Source: Alphaproteobacteria bacterium (GTDB lineage: Bacteria > Pseudomonadota > Alphaproteobacteria > Micavibrionales > Micavibrionaceae). Taken from it: a stretch of 64,000 nucleotides of DNA. The first letter of the stretch is position 1. The number at the start of each line of letters is the position of its first letter. Where the stretch lies: positions 124,001 to 188,000 of the forward strand of contig JAJFGU010000004.1 of assembly GCA_021775955.1 (NCBI GenBank), read 5' to 3'. The notes beneath the pieces are model-generated. The model saw only the letters and a list, made by a program, of their open reading frames with translations, ran no database searches and was not told where the DNA came from. A program made the translations under genes and the position numbers. Below are positions 37,675-45,839 of this stretch, piece after piece.

Positions 37675-39804
37675 ATGACCACCATAACAAAGAAAAGCAT
37701 TGGTTTCGTGCCACCGGCTGTTTTGAACAGCTGGAAAGAAGATCTGTACGAACAACTGGCTTTGCAAAAAGACCGGCTGATCCTGTGGTGTCCGGTCTTT
37801 CTGGCGCTCGGCATTGGATTTTATTTCTCCCTTTCGTTAGAGCCGCCTTTGGTGGTGGGGCTGGTTTTTGCAGCTATTAGCTATGCTTGTTTGCTGCTGG
37901 TCTGGCCTTTGAAAGAGATACGAAGGCTGCTCTGGCTGGTCGCGATGGCTGTGGCCTTTACGGTAACGGGCTTTACGGCGGCGCAAATTCGTACCGCTAA
38001 TGTTTACACGCCGATGCTGGTTAAGAAGCTGGGGCCGGTCGATGTGACCGGGACGGTTCATAGTATCGAAGATCTGGGCGAGGAAACCGGCAGCCGGGTT
38101 ATGCTCTCGAAGCTGGAGATTGAAAGGCTGGAGCCCGATGACACGCCGCGCTTTGTCCGCCTCAGGCTGCGCAAGGATGAGGGGCTGGCCGCCGGGCAAA
38201 GGGTCAGGGTTCTGGCCGAGCTCAACCCGCCATCGCCGCCGGTGATGCCGGGCGCGTTTGATTTCCAGCTTTATTCTTATTTTCGCGGTATTGGCGCGGT
38301 TGGCTTTATCTATACTGCGCCGGAAATTCTGGAAGGCCAGCAATTGGGCGCGGCAGAACTCTTGCTGGAAAAGCTGCGTCTGGCCGCTGTCGGGCGCATT
38401 CAGGACCATCTGGAATATCCCGAAGCCGGTGTTGCCATGGCGCTGATGACCGGCAAGCGAAAGGCGATCAGCGAGGAAGACCAGGAAGCCATGCGCGCGG
38501 CGGGCCTTGCCCATATGCTGGCGATTTCGGGGCTGCATGTCGGGCTGGTGGCCGGGGTTTTGTTCTTCTTCTCGCGGCTGATTATGGCGCTGTTTCCGGG
38601 GCTTGCCTTGCGCCACCCGATCAAGAAATACGCGGCCGGGCTCTCTATTCTAGGGGCGCTGGCCTATACGTTGCTGGTCGGTGCGCCCGTGCCGACGCAA
38701 AGGGCAATGATGATGACCGGGATTGTGCTGATGGCGATTATTATCGACCGTACGGCGATATCGCTGCGACTGGTGGCGTTTGCCGCGTTTGTGGTGCTTC
38801 TGATTGCGCCGGAATCGCTGCTCTCGGCCAGCTTTCACATGTCTTTTGCCGCGGTGGTGGCGCTGGTGGCGTTTTATGAATGGCTCAGGCCGACGTTGTC
38901 ACGCTGGTATAGCGGCGCGGGATGGGTGCGCAAACTGGCGCTTTATTTTGTTGGTGTGTCGCTGACCAGCCTGATTGCCGGGCTGGCGACAGGTATGTTC
39001 GCGCTCTATCATTTCCAGCGTTTTGCACTTTACGGGCTTTTGGGAAATCTTGCGGCGGTTCCCATTCTGGCGTTTGCGATTATGCCGATGGTGGCGCTGT
39101 CTGGTTTTGCCATGGTGTTCGGGCTTGAGGCCCTATCGCTTGCCATCATGGAGCAGGGGATTGCCGCCATTTTGGAGATTGCGCACTGGGTGGCGGGGAT
39201 GGAGGGGGCGGTTTTGCTGCTGCCCGCCTGGCCGCTCTCGGCGCTGGTGAGCTTTGTTTTTGCCAGCTTGTTTTTTATGCTCGGCAGGGGTTGGTTGAAG
39301 GCGGTGGCTTTTCCATTTTTGCTGGCAGGAATAATAGTAATTTCACTTTATAAACAACCAGATATACTAATTTCTTCAAGTTATAAGTTAATTTTTTACC
39401 AAACAGAAAATGACCTGTACGTGTCGGCAAAGAACACAGATCGGTTTACTTTGGAGAGCTGGGAACGCCTGATGGGTGTGGAAGAAGGAGAGTCCGTTAA
39501 GTGGCCGAAAGAAGGTGATCTGGAGGGTTTGCGATGCGGCGAGCATGGCTGTCACATTGAGCTAAAAGGGCAAAAAATTGCCTTTTCCCGCAATCCGCAG
39601 GGGCTGGAGGAAGATTGCGCCTGGGCGGATATCCTGATTGCGCCCGACCCGGTTGATAAATGGCATTGCGCGGCCGGGGTTGTGGTCGATAAATTTGATA
39701 CCTGGCGCGGCGGCAGCCATGCGCTCTGGCTGGGGGAGAATGGCACCACCATCAAAACCGCCGATGAACTGCGCGGCGTTAGGCCGTGGGTAGCAGGAAA
39801 ATAG
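37675..39804 (+). CDS. comEC: ComEC/Rec2 family DNA-uptake channel protein
   Basis: Inner-membrane protein of the competence family, thought to pass single-stranded DNA into the cytoplasm. 709 residues: N-terminal DUF4131-type region with an OB-like fold (about 30-200) and the competence membrane domain (about 230-560) with AGLAHMLAISGLHVGLVAGV and LVGAPVPTQRAMMMTGIVLM. The C-terminal part keeps no metallo-beta-lactamase zinc motif, as in many alphaproteobacterial members. ATG at 37675 with AAAGGGA upstream is preferred to the in-frame start at 37600, which lies inside gltX. Confidence 0.93.
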   Translation: MTTITKKSIGFVPPAVLNSWKEDLYEQLALQKDRLILWCPVFLALGIGFYFSLSLEPPLVVGLVFAAISYACLLLVWPLKEIRRLLWLVAMAVAFTVTGFTAAQIRTANVYTPMLVKKLGPVDVTGTVHSIEDLGEETGSRVMLSKLEIERLEPDDTPRFVRLRLRKDEGLAAGQRVRVLAELNPPSPPVMPGAFDFQLYSYFRGIGAVGFIYTAPEILEGQQLGAAELLLEKLRLAAVGRIQDHLEYPEAGVAMALMTGKRKAISEEDQEAMRAAGLAHMLAISGLHVGLVAGVLFFFSRLIMALFPGLALRHPIKKYAAGLSILGALAYTLLVGAPVPTQRAMMMTGIVLMAIIIDRTAISLRLVAFAAFVVLLIAPESLLSASFHMSFAAVVALVAFYEWLRPTLSRWYSGAGWVRKLALYFVGVSLTSLIAGLATGMFALYHFQRFALYGLLGNLAAVPILAFAIMPMVALSGFAMVFGLEALSLAIMEQGIAAILEIAHWVAGMEGAVLLLPAWPLSALVSFVFASLFFMLGRGWLKAVAFPFLLAGIIVISLYKQPDILISSSYKLIFYQTENDLYVSAKNTDRFTLESWERLMGVEEGESVKWPKEGDLEGLRCGEHGCHIELKGQKIAFSRNPQGLEEDCAWADILIAPDPVDKWHCAAGVVVDKFDTWRGGSHALWLGENGTTIKTADELRGVRPWVAGK

Positions 39805-39837
39805 CACGCAGAGTGCGCAGAGATTAATACAAAAATC

Positions 39838-39932
39838 GTCATTCCCTGAATTTTAGCTCGCGAAAATTCTAAGGGAATCCACCTATAGCACATGGATCGC
39901 CTTAGAATTCGTTTTACGAATTCAGGCGATGA
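39838..39932. repeat. Twin-hairpin interspersed repeat, copy 6 (diverged)
   Basis: Begins GTCATTCCCTGAATTTTAGC and ends GAATTCAGGCGATGAC. Left half folds ATTCCCT...AGGGAAT and right half ATCGCCT...AGGCGAT, in opposite orientation, matching the plan of the other copies though the stems differ in sequence. Lies between comEC and lexA, which converge. Confidence 0.75.
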
Positions 39933-40005
39933 CAATAAATGAATATCCGTATTTATCTGCCTGCCCGCCGAAGCCCGAAGGGCGTAGGCTGGTTGGTTCA
40001 AACCC

Positions 40006-40683
40006 TTAATGATATGACCGCATCAGGCTAACCAGTTTGCCCTGGATTTGCACGCGCTCCGGCTCGAGCACACGGGGCTCATAATCGTCATTTTCCGGCT
40101 CAAGTACGATTTTGCCACCGGCGCGGCGCAGGCGTTTTAATGTGACTTCCTCACCATCGACCAGCGCGACAACAATCGTGCCGTTTTCGGCCGTGTCGCA
40201 TTTGCGAATAATCACCGTGTCATGGTCGTTAATCCCGGCCTTGATCATGGAATCGCCATCGACGGTCAGGGCGTAATGCTCCCCATTTCCGACCAGGCTG
40301 GGCGGTATCTGGATATTGTTGCCCTCCTGATTGATAGCCTCAATCGGAGAGCCAGCAGCGATTTTGCCGCAAAGCGGAATTTCCTCGAGGGCAGAATCAT
40401 TGCTAACAGCTATAATATTACGAGTTGCCTGAGCGGCGGCGCTGGTATCATTGCCGGCGGGCTTAAAGCCATCGGGGAGCTTTTTGACCTCTAAAGCGCG
40501 CGCACGGTGGGGCAGGCGCTCAATATAGCCGCGCTCCACCAGCCCGGAAATCAGGCGGTGAATGCCGGATTTGGATTTCAGACCCAGCGCGTCCTTCATT
40601 TCATCAAAAGAGGGCGCTATATCGCCCTGTGACATACGTTCATGGATAAAAAGCAGTAAATCGCGCTGTTTTCGAGTTAACAT
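40006..40683 (-). CDS. lexA: LexA repressor
   Basis: SOS regulator, 225 residues. Winged-helix DNA-binding domain first ([20 protein letters not shown], then [20 protein letters not shown]). Self-cleavage site in [12 protein letters not shown] near residues 104-115. Catalytic serine in [11 protein letters not shown] near residue 144 and lysine in [11 protein letters not shown] near residue 182. AAGGGGAAG precedes the start. An alphaproteobacterial SOS box lies upstream (40850-40864), so it should repress itself, with a large palindrome in between. Confidence 0.96.
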   Translation of the reverse strand: MLTRKQRDLLLFIHERMSQGDIAPSFDEMKDALGLKSKSGIHRLISGLVERGYIERLPHRARALEVKKLPDGFKPAGNDTSAAAQATRNIIAVSNDSALEEIPLCGKIAAGSPIEAINQEGNNIQIPPSLVGNGEHYALTVDGDSMIKAGINDHDTVIIRKCDTAENGTIVVALVDGEEVTLKRLRRAGGKIVLEPENDDYEPRVLEPERVQIQGKLVSLMRSYH

Positions 40684-40710
40684 CCGTTTCTTCCCCTTAA
40701 CAAATTAACT

Positions 40711-40816
40711 TATAGCTGCTTGGCTTTATTCTCTGACAGCGTTGCTTCGCTCCTAAAGTAGGCCTTCTACTCGTCGTCGCTCGCGCCTTGTCAGAAAATA
40801 AAGCCAAGCAGCTATA
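40711..40816. repeat. 106-base nested palindrome in the lexA leader
   Basis: Perfect 20-base outer arms (40711-40730 with 40797-40816; TATAGCTGCTTGGCTTTATT). An inner CTGACA/TGTCAG pair (40733-40738 with 40789-40794) and an apical AGTAG/CTACT stem (40757-40761 with 40767-40771) follow. GC-rich GCTTCGCTCC and CGTCGCTCGCGCC flank the apex. It lies 28 bases from the lexA start and between it and the SOS box. Same plan as 10444-10590. Confidence 0.85.
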
Positions 40817-40849
40817 TATCAGTATCGTTTTACACAATATACACTATTT

Positions 40850-40864
40850 GTTCTATTTTAGTTC
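40850..40864 (-). promoter_or_regulatory. LexA binding site (SOS box) upstream of lexA
   Basis: GTTCTATTTTAGTTC fits the alphaproteobacterial LexA consensus GTTC-N7-GTTC exactly. It lies 167 bases upstream of the lexA start, with TATATT (a possible -10 box) about 10 bases closer to the gene. Autorepression is the expected role. Confidence 0.8.
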
Positions 40865-40878
40865 ACGGTCTGTGTCAA

Positions 40879-41658
40879 CTATTTTGTAATTAAATTTCGT
40901 ACAGCCTCTTCGATATTATCCTGTTTCATCAGGCTTTCACCGACCAGAAATCCCCTGAAACCGGAGGCTTGCAGGGATTCTATGTCCTCATGCGAGCCAA
41001 TACCGCTCTCGGATACCTTGAAAATATGATCGGGGATGGATGCGGCGAGGCTCTGGGAGGTCTGGATATCAACCTCGAGGGTTTTGAGATCGCGGTTGTT
41101 GATGCCGATCATCGCCGGGTTGAGCGCCAAAGTCCGCTCCAGCTCGGCCTGGTCATGCACTTCGACCAGTACATCCATGCGCAATTCTTCCGCCGCGGCA
41201 TAAAGGCTTTTGACTTGGTCATCGTCCAGAGCGGCCATGATGAGCAAAATACAATCCGCACCCAGTGCCCGCGATTCGTATATCTGGTACTCATCGAGCA
41301 TAAAGTCTTTGCGCAGGACGGGCAGGGAGACAGCCTCTTTAATCTGGGTAAGGTGTTCGTCTGCGCCCTGAAAAAACGGCTCATCGGTTAAAACGGAAAC
41401 ACAGGCCGCGCCGGCCTTTTCATAGGCTTTGGCAATTTCCACCGGATCAAAATTTGCACGAATGACGCCTTTGCTGGGGGAGGCTTTTTTGACCTCGGCA
41501 ATCAGGGAGAGCGGCATTTTATTCATCAGTGCGCCCATAAAACCGCGCGATGGCGGTAGATCGGCAACCTTGTATTTAAGATCGTCGAAGCTCTCTTTCG
41601 ATTTTTGCGCTTCGATGTGCTCTTGCTTGCGCGCGCAGATTTCTTCGAGCTTGCTCAT
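40879..41658 (-). CDS. trpC: Indole-3-glycerol phosphate synthase
   Basis: Tryptophan synthesis: converts CdRP to indole-3-glycerol phosphate. 259 residues, TIM barrel. LIAEVKKASPSKGVIRANFD near residues 52-71 holds the catalytic lysine; VLRKDFMLDEYQIYESRALG, IGINNRDLKTLEVD and VSESGIGSHEDIESL are the other barrel signatures. Monofunctional, not fused to TrpF. Overlaps trpD by 4 bases. Confidence 0.97.
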   Translation of the reverse strand: MSKLEEICARKQEHIEAQKSKESFDDLKYKVADLPPSRGFMGALMNKMPLSLIAEVKKASPSKGVIRANFDPVEIAKAYEKAGAACVSVLTDEPFFQGADEHLTQIKEAVSLPVLRKDFMLDEYQIYESRALGADCILLIMAALDDDQVKSLYAAAEELRMDVLVEVHDQAELERTLALNPAMIGINNRDLKTLEVDIQTSQSLAASIPDHIFKVSESGIGSHEDIESLQASGFRGFLVGESLMKQDNIEEAVRNLITK

Positions 41659-42641
41659 GTTGCACTTTCTTGTGTAAATGCCCGGTATTGTTCGAGCGTG
41701 TCTTTGGCCCTGCCTTCATCAATAGCAGAAGCGGCCAGTGCAACGCCATCTTTTACGCTCATGGCTTTGCCATGAATGAGCAGAACAGCGGCGGTATTGG
41801 CCAGAACAATATCGCGGTAAGCGCTTTGTTCGCCATCCAGCAAGGCTATTAGCGCTGCGGCATTTTCTTCTGCGTTGCCGCCGAGCAGGTCATCGGGGTT
41901 CGAAGTCCCCAGTCCGAAATCATCGGGGGTGAGGGTTTTTTTGCTAACGTCACCGTCTTCAAGCACGGCGATTTGTGTCGGCCCGGTCGTGGTAATTTCA
42001 TCCAGCCCGTCGCTGCCGTGGACAATCCAGGCGCGCTCGGTTCCGAGCGCATTCAGTGTCTGCGCCATTGGTACCAGCCATTTGGCATCAAAAACGCCGA
42101 TCAGCTGATATTTCGTCCCCGCCGGATTGGCGAGCGGGCCAAGGAGGTTAAAGATGGTGCGCCGTCCAAGTTTTTTGCGCACCGGCACAACATGTTTCAT
42201 CGCGCTGTGATGAGCAGGGGCCATCAGGAAAGCGAAATTGAATTTCTGAAGAGCCTCTTCAAGTTTTTCTTTCGGCACATCAAGGTTGATCCCGAGCGCT
42301 TCCAGCACGTCCGCCGCACCGGATTTGGAACTGGCGGCGCGGTTGCCGTGCTTGGCCACTGGAACACCGCAGGCGGCACTGACCAGCGCGACAGCAGTCG
42401 AAATATTATAGGTGCCAACGCCGTCGCCACCGGTGCCGCAACAATCGACGGCATCATCGGGCGCATTGATCTTAAGCGCTTTTTCGCGCATGACTTTGGC
42501 CGCGCCGGTAATCTCTTCTACGGTTTCTCCGCGCTCGGCAAGTTCCACCAGAAACGCCGCCATATCATCTTCGGCCATCTCACCGCTCATGATGGCGTTC
42601 ATGGTTTCAATCATTTGGCTTTCGGATAGAGAGGCACTCAT
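41655..42641 (-). CDS. trpD: Anthranilate phosphoribosyltransferase
   Basis: Transfers phosphoribose to anthranilate. 328 residues, homodimeric. The PRPP motif is CCGTGGDGVGTYNISTA near residues 67-83; KHGNRAASSKSGAADVLEAL near residues 97-116 is also family-typical, as is the phosphoribose loop near GRRTIFNLLGPLANPA. Coupled to trpG and trpC by ATGA overlaps. Confidence 0.97.
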   Translation of the reverse strand: MSASLSESQMIETMNAIMSGEMAEDDMAAFLVELAERGETVEEITGAAKVMREKALKINAPDDAVDCCGTGGDGVGTYNISTAVALVSAACGVPVAKHGNRAASSKSGAADVLEALGINLDVPKEKLEEALQKFNFAFLMAPAHHSAMKHVVPVRKKLGRRTIFNLLGPLANPAGTKYQLIGVFDAKWLVPMAQTLNALGTERAWIVHGSDGLDEITTTGPTQIAVLEDGDVSKKTLTPDDFGLGTSNPDDLLGGNAEENAAALIALLDGEQSAYRDIVLANTAAVLLIHGKAMSVKDGVALAASAIDEGRAKDTLEQYRAFTQESAT

Positions 42642-43207
42642 AACATCTCCACGAAGTTCTTCAGCAGCGCATGGCCGTTATCCGTGGCGATGCTTTCGGG
42701 GTGGAACTGCACGCCGTGGATTTGTTTGTCTTTGTGTTTGAGGCCCATAATGATTCCATCATTCGTTTCGGCTGTGATTTGTAAATCACCGGGCAGCGTG
42801 TCGCGCTCGACAATCAGGGAATGATAGCGTGTTGCGGTAAAGGAGGTATCCAGTCCGTTAAAGACGCTTTGACCCTCGTGCTTGATATCCGAAACCTTGC
42901 CGTGCATTGGCTCCGGCGCGCGGATCACCTTGCCGCCAAAGACCTGGCCGATGCATTGATGACCGAGACACACACCCAAAAGCGGGATGTTTTCATTCGC
43001 CGCTTTTGCCACCAGTTCCAGGCAGATACCGGCATGACCCGGATCGCTCGGGCCGGGAGAGATGACAATCCCTTTCGGGTTCATTCCGATGACCTCATCC
43101 GCAGTAATTTTGTCATTGCGGTGGACATCGCTACCCACCCCCAGATCGCCGAAATACTGCACGAGGTTAAAGGTAAAGCTGTCGTAGTTATCAATTAGAA
43201 CAATCAT
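42638..43207 (-). CDS. trpG: Anthranilate synthase component II (glutamine amidotransferase)
   Basis: Supplies ammonia from glutamine to TrpE. 189 residues, class I amidotransferase. Catalytic cysteine in LLGVCLGHQCIGQVFGG near residues 75-91; His-Glu pair in VQFHPESI near residue 170; oxyanion region GIVISPGPSDP. First of trpG-trpD-trpC. The partner gene trpE is on the same strand but separated by an opposite-strand gene. Confidence 0.96.
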   Translation of the reverse strand: MIVLIDNYDSFTFNLVQYFGDLGVGSDVHRNDKITADEVIGMNPKGIVISPGPSDPGHAGICLELVAKAANENIPLLGVCLGHQCIGQVFGGKVIRAPEPMHGKVSDIKHEGQSVFNGLDTSFTATRYHSLIVERDTLPGDLQITAETNDGIIMGLKHKDKQIHGVQFHPESIATDNGHALLKNFVEML

Positions 43208-43315
43208 GGCTTTCGTTATCGCGTGTTTGGCTTCTAAAAAGCAAGGGGATAAAGGCCTTTAGGGTGAAATTGAGAAATTTACCTACATCGCAAATATCTG
43301 TATGATCAGAGGGTT

Positions 43316-44368
43316 ATGAAGCGCTATGCGAATCCTCGCGGGACCCTCATTTTTATGCTGATAGCCATTCCGATAATGGTTTTCATCGATATGGTGCTGT
43401 TCGACGGGCAGAGGCCGTTTGTCGATTATTCCAGCTATACCTCGCCTGAGATTATGCCGAGTGAAGTTTCCGATTATATCAGCGCTGAGTCTGACCGTTC
43501 TTATCCTGAGGTTGTTTATCTGCCGCAGCCTGATTCGATTAAAAACGAGAACACCAAAACTGAAACAGAAAAGCCGAAGCCAAAAAAAGAATTTGCCGGG
43601 CTCGAAATACCGCCTTTAAAGCGCGCGCCGGGCTCTGAGGCCAGGGTTGTTATCATTATCGACGATATGGGGATGGGCAAAAGCACGGCCAAGCTGATTC
43701 CACTGCCGGGGCCGCTGACGCTGTCCTATCTGCCTTATGCCAGGGATTTGTCGAAGCAAACCAAGCTGGCGTATAAATCGGGGCATGAGCTGATGCTTCA
43801 TATGCCGATGCAGCCATCCAAGAGCGACCTTGATCCGGGGCCGGATGTTTTAACCACGTCTATGGCGGAGAAAGAGTTGAAGGACTCGCTGAACAAAGCG
43901 CTCGAGTCTTTTGACGGCTATGTAGGCATTAACAATCATATGGGCAGCAAGCTCACCAGCAATGCTAGGGCGATGAAATGGGTGATGGAGGTTTTAAGAG
44001 AGCGAAAATTATTCTTTATTGATTCCAAAACCATCGGCTCTTCTGTCGGGGCGCAAATCGCGGCGTCTTACCATCTGCCTTTTGCCGAGCGCGATGTGTT
44101 TTTGGATCATTATACCGATATTGACTCGGTCCGTGCGGCCCTTGGAAAACTCGAAAGGATTGCCAGGCATCAGGGCATCGGGATTGCGATCGGTCATCCC
44201 AAGCCCGATACGATTAAGGCTTTGAAGGAATGGCTGCCCACATTAGAGGAAAAGGGGATTAAGCTGGTCCCGGCCAGCGCCGTGGTCAGGAAGCTTGATG
44301 CTGTTTCTTTGACTGACTCGTCTGGGATTGCCCCGCCTGATCGACTGCCATCTCGGCGGCTCGAATGA
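43316..44368 (+). CDS. Divergent polysaccharide deacetylase (YibQ family)
   Basis: 350 residues: N-terminal membrane anchor (about 11-30), a Pro/Lys/Glu-rich linker (about 80-105), then a deacetylase-like barrel. VVIIIDDMGMGKSTAKLIPL carries the conserved DD pair, and HELMLHMPMQPS and GINNHMGSKLTSNARAMKWV are signature segments. Probably periplasmic. The family's substrate is not established. Plus-strand gene sitting between minus-strand trpE and trpG; its last 83 bases overlap the 3' end of trpE tail to tail. Confidence 0.9.
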   Translation: MKRYANPRGTLIFMLIAIPIMVFIDMVLFDGQRPFVDYSSYTSPEIMPSEVSDYISAESDRSYPEVVYLPQPDSIKNENTKTETEKPKPKKEFAGLEIPPLKRAPGSEARVVIIIDDMGMGKSTAKLIPLPGPLTLSYLPYARDLSKQTKLAYKSGHELMLHMPMQPSKSDLDPGPDVLTTSMAEKELKDSLNKALESFDGYVGINNHMGSKLTSNARAMKWVMEVLRERKLFFIDSKTIGSSVGAQIAASYHLPFAERDVFLDHYTDIDSVRAALGKLERIARHQGIGIAIGHPKPDTIKALKEWLPTLEEKGIKLVPASAVVRKLDAVSLTDSSGIAPPDRLPSRRLE

Positions 44369-45839
44369 TGGCCCGGGCCTTGTTGCAGCTTTCCTGATAC
44401 TCATATTCGGGATCGCTGTCGGCGACAACGCCGCCGCCCGCCTGAACATGGAGTTTGCCATCTTTAACCAGCGCGGTGCGCAAAGCGATGCAGGTATCCA
44501 TCGTATTGTTGCTGGAGAGATAGCCGATACCGCCGGCGTAGTAACTGCGGCGGCTTTTTTCCAGCTCGTCAATAATTTCCATTGCTCTGATTTTGGGAGC
44601 GCCGCTGACGGTGCCTGCAGGGAATCCTGCGAACAAAGCATCGATAATATCAAAACCATCCCGCAATTTGCCTTCGACATTGGAGACGATATGCATGACA
44701 TGGGAATATTTCTCGATTGTAAACTGATCTGTGACTTCGACGCTGCCAATTTCAGCAACACGGCCGATATCGTTGCGCCCGAGATCGAGCAGCATTAAAT
44801 GCTCGGCGCGTTCTTTTTCATCGTTCAGGAGATCCTCAGCCAGCTGTTCATCTTCTTCCTTTGTTTCTCCGCGCGGGCGCGTTCCGGCAATCGGGCGGAT
44901 GGTAACTTTGCCATCCCTTACCCGCACCAGAATTTCCGGGCTTGAACCGACCAGCGAGAAATCCTTAAAGCCGAGATGGAACATGAACGGTGAGGGGTTA
45001 AGGCTGCGAAGGCTGCGGTACAGCTCAAATGACGGCAGATCGAAATCAGTGGTGAAACGTTGAGATGGTACCACCTGGAAAATTTCACCGGCGCGGATAT
45101 GCTCTACCGCTTGTTTAACCGTTTCGTGGTATTCGTCTTGCGATGTGTTTGAGGCAACCACAAGCGGGGTTTTAAGCTCCGTGCTGTGGGAGGTGAGCTC
45201 AGAGGATAAAGGCGCATTTAATTTTTCAAGAGAGCTTTCCAGTCTTTCACAGGCCTCGCTGTATATCTCTTCAGCGCTTTGTTTGGAGCTTTGCGCGTGC
45301 TGGTAAACCGGCGTTACCAAAATCAAAACATTCTTTACATTGTCGAAGATCGCCAGAACGGTTGGACGGATCATCATGCTTTCAGGAATATTAAGATCGT
45401 CCGGATTTTCGTCAGGAATATCCTCGATCAGCCGTATCATATCGTAGCCGAGATAGCCAAACAGGCCCGACACAGCCATGGGCGGTATATCGGAATCAAC
45501 AACGTCAATATGAGAGTCTTTGATGAGCTTGCGAATGGATTCCAGCGGCGCGGTGTTATAAAGCTCCCAGCTGCCGTAATCATTCCACATATCAACTTCG
45601 CCGCCGCGGCATTCCCAGATGGTGTCGGGTTTATAGCCGATGATAGAATAGCGTCCCAATACGTCGCCGCCTTCGACGGATTCGAGCAAAAAGGAATAAT
45701 CTTCATCGCCGCAAAGCTTCAGGTAAGCCGAAACGGGAGTCTCTAAATCAACCGATACCCGGCTCCAGACCAGCTGGGTTTTTCCTGTATCGTAGTTGTT
45801 TTTAAAATCAGGGGGTGAAGGGAAGAATTCTGCTGTCAT
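44286..45839 (-). CDS. trpE: Anthranilate synthase component I
   Basis: Makes anthranilate from chorismate. 517 residues. The regulatory N-terminal domain includes FLLESVEGGDVLGRYSIIGY, whose LLES motif is tied to tryptophan feedback. The chorismate-binding core has PIAGTRPRGETKEEDEQLAE, LLDLGRNDIGRVAEIGSVEV, FPAGTVSGAPKIRAMEIIDE and YAGGIGYLSSN. The start overlaps the ppiD stop by 1 base (TAATG). The tail past residue about 500 (QSQTSQSKKQHQAS) is low complexity and overlaps the convergent deacetylase gene. No Trp-rich leader peptide was seen. Confidence 0.96.
   Translation of the reverse strand: MTAEFFPSPPDFKNNYDTGKTQLVWSRVSVDLETPVSAYLKLCGDEDYSFLLESVEGGDVLGRYSIIGYKPDTIWECRGGEVDMWNDYGSWELYNTAPLESIRKLIKDSHIDVVDSDIPPMAVSGLFGYLGYDMIRLIEDIPDENPDDLNIPESMMIRPTVLAIFDNVKNVLILVTPVYQHAQSSKQSAEEIYSEACERLESSLEKLNAPLSSELTSHSTELKTPLVVASNTSQDEYHETVKQAVEHIRAGEIFQVVPSQRFTTDFDLPSFELYRSLRSLNPSPFMFHLGFKDFSLVGSSPEILVRVRDGKVTIRPIAGTRPRGETKEEDEQLAEDLLNDEKERAEHLMLLDLGRNDIGRVAEIGSVEVTDQFTIEKYSHVMHIVSNVEGKLRDGFDIIDALFAGFPAGTVSGAPKIRAMEIIDELEKSRRSYYAGGIGYLSSNNTMDTCIALRTALVKDGKLHVQAGGGVVADSDPEYEYQESCNKARAIIRAAEMAVDQAGQSQTSQSKKQHQAS

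Noticed and set aside
39560-39804. Truncation of ComEC
   Set aside because: The lack of a metallo-beta-lactamase zinc motif at the C-terminus looks like the usual alphaproteobacterial form; there is no frameshift and the frame runs to a normal stop.
39960-39995. GCCC-GAA-GGGC hairpin near the end of lexA as a terminator
   Set aside because: Imperfect stem with no T-run on either strand; may be a fragment of another repeat, but support is too thin.
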